DNA of 64,000 nucleotides from Annona cherimola (lineage: Eukaryota; Streptophyta; Magnoliopsida; Magnoliales; Annonaceae). The DNA is taken from the NCBI GenBank assembly GCA_030490835.1, contig CM059977.1, positions 18,829,335 to 18,893,334 of the forward strand, in the 5' to 3' direction. Positions within the stretch are counted from its first letter, which is position 1; each line of letters starts with the position of its first letter. Of this stretch, positions 60,575-64,000 are shown piece after piece. The position numbers and the translations under genes are program-made. A model generated the notes under the pieces. The model was not told where the DNA came from. It worked only from the letters and a program-made list of their open reading frames with translations, and searched no databases.

Positions 60575-61174
60575 GGGGTGTTAACGGATCGGGTTGGACG
60601 GATTGGAGCCTAATCTTAATCCTAACCTATTTTAAATATCTCAACCTTAATCTGTTTATTAATCCGTTTAAAAAATCTCAACTCTAACCCATTTAATAAA
60701 CGGGTTGGTGAGTTGTTAACGGGTTGTATAGCAAATAACCTGAAAGCATATACTCTAGTAGATAATGATCTCGCAGGGAGAGACGATAGAGTATTTTCGG
60801 CGTAGGGGAAATGGAAATAGGGCAGTAACGGAAAAATGGAATTAAGGTACCAGTGAAAAAAAGAAAATTAGGTGACTTGAAGAAGACTTATAGAGAGAAA
60901 ATAACAAGGAGTTTACATGTATATATAAAACTTTAATGAATTGAGCGAGTTAAATGAGTTGAACGAATTAAACGGGTTGAAATGTTATATGGGTTAAATG
61001 GGTTACCAAATGGTTGACGAGGTATAAAATCTCAATCATAATCCATTTATTTAATTAAATAATTAAACGGGTTGGTGGATCATAATTCATTTATTCAAAA
61101 ATCCCAACTCAAACCATTTATAAACGGGTTGGAAGAGCGGGTTGACGGGTTGACCATGACCATTAACACGCGGG
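60575..61174. mobile_element. hAT-like non-autonomous element, family C copy 2
   Basis: It starts GGGGTGTTAACGGATCGGGT and ends ACCATGACCATTAACAC. The interior is the inverse of the element at 40085 (for example AGGAGTTTACATGTATATAT here against its complement there). The flanking duplication is unclear. Confidence 0.65.
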
Positions 61175-61436
61175 AGTAAAGACCGACTGCATTTTGAGGG
61201 ACTTGAAATCTCCACCATTGCTGATGAATCCCATTCGCGTTTCCAGCCGGCCTACTGCCCAGGAACTAGATGAATTATTCTTTAATAACAAAAAAAAAAA
61301 AAAATTACTTGGCACATGAAAAATTTCATGCCATGGTGCGGCTTGATAGGACACCGTTGCCAATTATCGGTAATTCAGTACTAGAGAAAAAACGTACTTG
61401 GATTAATATTCCCATCTTGTCATCTGAAATTTTTTA

Positions 61437-61710
61437 TAAAGCATGTTTGGTAAATATAAAAAATTTTCAAACTAAAATTATAAAAATTTCTATAGCTATT
61501 TTTAATTATTTTTTACATTTTTCATATAATTATCTTATTTTAAATTTATTTTTACATAACTACTTATATAACTAATTATTTATTTTTACTTTATTCTTTT
61601 TATTCCTTACCCTTATTATATTACATTATTTTTTTTACTACTTTAAAAATTTTTACGTCAGAAGTTTTTCAAAAAATAAGTTTTATTATTTTTTAAAACA
61701 CCCATAGCTT
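61437..61710. mobile_element. Decayed family A MITE
   Basis: It begins GCATGTTTGGTAAAT and ends AAAACACCCAT. Interior phrases such as ATTTTTACTTTATTC and TTATATTACATTAT follow the family order. Confidence 0.55.
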
Positions 61711-61844
61711 ATGAAGTATTCGTTTTTTGTCTGATTGAAGTATTTTGCATTACATCTCAACTAATAATAAAATTAAAGCGCTGAAATAATGTTTATAAGT
61801 TTTCGAGGGAGGCCAGGGGCTCCCACACAGCCGTAACTTATGAA

Positions 61845-62135
61845 GGGTGTGTTTGTTTAGGATAAAAAAGTATCAACTAAAACTTTTCAATCTAAAACTT
61901 TTCACTCTCCATAATTACTTTATTTTTTAATTATTTTTTCACATTTTTCTACACAAACTACCCTACTTTTCAATCATTTCTACACAACTACCCATACAAT
62001 TAACCTATCTATTTTAACTTTATTCTCTTTACTCCTCATCATTACTCCTATTATATCACATCACTTTCTATTGATTTGACAACTTCTACTCCAAAAACTT
62101 TTCATCAAAAGTTTTACCTCCAACCAAACACACCC
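61845..62135. mobile_element. Tourist-like MITE, family A copy 5, upstream of the RRM gene
   Basis: It starts GGGTGTGTTTGTTTAGG and ends CCAACCAAACACACCC. GAA flanks it at 61842-61844 and 62136-62138. It ends 333 bp before the ATG of the RRM gene, so it lies in or next to that promoter. Confidence 0.85.
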
Positions 62136-62468
62136 GAAGGATTGTTCCCGCAAAAATTTCCCCTTGCCCTTTGATGCCGCGATTGAGCTGAACCAACGGT
62201 CCATCTGCATCCGTACCTGGTTGGATGGTGTGGATGATCTGGATCCTTAGACCATTCATCTGCGATTGCACTGGATAGCCATATATGACTGTCGAGCTCG
62301 CCTTCTCGCATCCCCATTCCCTCGAGCTTCGATCCGCGCTCGTAAATCCTCTTCTCGAAGCGTCTCCGACAAAAGATAAGAGGACTTCCGCCATTAGCAG
62401 GCCACTTGAATCCGTGCTCCGAAGCAGCCGTAGCCCGCCCTACGTGGTTCTCGTTCCGTCGCCTCAAC

Positions 62469-64000
62469 ATGTCTGGACCCGGCATGCATCCCTACCACCA
62501 GCCCTGGGCCCCACCGGCCGCTCCGCCGCCGCCTCCACCACCTCCTCCTGCGATTCCCGTCGACAACCCTAACGCCGGCCGTCCTCCCACAGATGAGGTA
62601 TGAGTTTATCGCTGTTCCGCTGTTTGCACCTGAAAACCCTAGAGCATCGTACTGGTTGAATCCAGCTGTTCCTATTTCCTTGATCAGCTCCGCACTATCT
62701 TCATCTCGGGCCTGCCGGAAGACGTGAAGGAAAGGGAGCTCCAAAACCTACTTAGGTGGCTTCCGGGCTATGAGGCTTCGCAGGTGAACTACAAAGGGGA
62801 ACAGCCGATGGGCTTTGCGCTCTTCTCCACGGCTCAACTTGCAATGGCCGCGAAAGACGCCTTGCAGGTACAAAGAACTGCATTTCCCAAAATCAGGCCT
62901 CTGTTTGAATGCGCAGTGAGTTGGAAGAGGCAGTCCTAGCCATTCATGAATGGCATGGATCTCTTTGATCTGTTTCATGAAGCTCGTTCAAATATTGTTG
63001 CTGTTACCACCAGGGGCTTGCCCTGGTGGTAGCAGCAGGTGCAAATCTGCCATTTGGTCTGCTGTTCGAGTCTCCTCTATGTAGGAGTAAATTTACAATT
63101 CCCCCTAGTTTGGGGGTATTACAGATTCCCCCGTGGGAGAATTTATTGATTCCCTCCATGGTGTAAGGGTTGTGAATGTGCATGATTGTAATATCAGTTG
63201 TCATGATGTAGAAATACCAAATCAAAAAAAAAAAAAAATTGTTGCTGTTGTTGTTTTTTTTTTCCCTGTAGGCTGGAGGAACGGACATATAGATTTATTT
63301 GTTTGTTTTTCAGGAAATGATGTTCGATTCGGAAAACAAATCTGTTTTGCACACAGAGATGGCAAAGAAGAATCTTTTTGTCAAGAGAGGTATGGCTTCT
63401 TGCATTGCAATAACTCGTGGTTGCATGTGGATTCACAAGTAGATTAGAATGCTGGGATTCAATTTAGGACAATGGAATGGCAGAAATTATTGTCTTTCCT
63501 CATATTTACAGGAAGTAACTCCTGAACTGAAATTATCTGTATTCAAGCCAAATCGGAAGTTATGTAGTTGCTGTCTGCAGTGATAGTTAGGGTGCTCATG
63601 TAGGGAGTGCTTCAATAGAAAGTGAGAGATCAAAATCCCCTTGAGTGAGGGAAACTAATGGAAGACATCAGACAAATGCTTTAACTCGCATTTATCTGTG
63701 TCCAATCTACCGTGTAAATAACACAGCTGCATTTGAAAGTACAGGAATATGACATAGATATTATTACTGGCACAGTTATAAAATCTTCAATGAGAGCAAA
63801 AAGATGCAAATATAGTCACGGAAGGAATCTTCTACTAATCAAAATCTAAAATTTACCCATTTCCTGTTAAGATTTGGACCATTCCTTTTCTGTTTCTTGC
63901 AAATCAGAAATTGATGGTGAGTGGACAGAGTATGGTCTGGGGCTCTTACAGAAGGAGAACTTATATATGTGGCTGCTTTTGCATTATTTGTCCTGTTTCT
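62469..64000 (+). CDS. RRM RNA-binding protein (RBPMS/couch-potato-like), 5' part
   Basis: Three exons are visible (62469-62597, 62688-62867, 63314-63389), giving 128 codons plus one base; the gene continues past the window end. Residues 1-43 form a Pro-rich leader (MSGPGMHPYHQPWAPP, then a run of prolines). Exon 2 opens the first RRM with TIFISGLPEDVKERELQNLL (RNP2 FISGLP) and has GFALFSTAQLAMAAKDAL (RNP1-like). Exon 3 adds EMMFDSENKSVLHTEMAKKN and LFVKR. This matches the plant two-RRM proteins of the At3g21215/At2g42240 type, related to animal RBPMS. Binding to RNA is expected; the targets are unknown. All three exons join in frame with GT-AG borders. Intron 2 carries a SINE. Confidence 0.9.
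62994..63249 (+). mobile_element. SINE in intron 2 of the RRM gene, 12-bp TSD
   Basis: The element spans 63006-63237 between two copies of ATTGTTGCTGTT (62994-63005 and 63238-63249). A Pol III B box GTTCGAGTC lies at about 63067, with an A-box-like TGGTGGTAGCAGCAGG before it. It ends CCAAATC plus poly(A). It is complete, oriented with the host gene, and leaves the splice sites intact. Confidence 0.85.

Noticed and set aside
61163..61575. Short frames around poly(A) at 61290
   Set aside because: Low-complexity, spanning the edge of an hAT-like element and a MITE relic, with no domain.

Overview
The window is nuclear DNA of a flowering plant. The genes are split by GT-AG introns, their products belong to plant families (plastid-type DXS, CONSTANS-like, GLUTAMINE DUMPER, a plant receptor-like cytoplasmic kinase), and most of the remainder is AT-rich intergenic DNA full of plant retroelements and MITEs. 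I cannot name the species. The GC-rich coding exons stand out sharply from the AT-rich background.

Only five protein genes are convincing. In order they are: a class-II 1-deoxy-D-xylulose-5-phosphate synthase (+, 24005-29350, ten exons); a CONSTANS-like double B-box/CCT regulator (+, 34351-36682, two exons); an acylated PTI1-like cytoplasmic kinase (-, 39086-37285, four exons, convergent with the CONSTANS-like gene); a GLUTAMINE DUMPER membrane protein (-, 47652-47152, one exon); and the 5' part of an RRM protein (+, from 62469, running off the window). They do not form a pathway cluster.

The other roughly 50 kb is mostly transposon-derived. 1-14.7 kb holds foldback elements, an hAT-like element with an 8-bp target duplication, and two LINE remnants. 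14771-20545 is one decayed full-length LINE in minus orientation, bounded by a 13-bp target-site duplication. 20.5-24 kb and the first DXS intron carry copies of a Tourist-like MITE that begins GGGTGTGTTTGG and duplicates 3 bp. 40.7-44.3 kb is a three-level nest: an hAT-like element contains a foldback MITE, which contains a 250-bp-period tandem TRIM array; a second TRIM insertion, palindromic and carrying a 5S rRNA-derived segment, sits in the same hAT-like host. 48-62 kb is gene-poor, with two SINE-like elements, a LINE fragment and more MITEs. A third SINE lies in intron 2 of the RRM gene.

The least expected signal is a set of at least seven very short insertions (13-25 bp). Most read (C)ATC followed by A's or (AT)n, and each is flanked by a 13-18-bp direct duplication of the target. 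They look like retrotransposition events in which only the 3' tail of a LINE or SINE was integrated. A SINE and a LINE fragment in the same window end in the same ATC-A(n).
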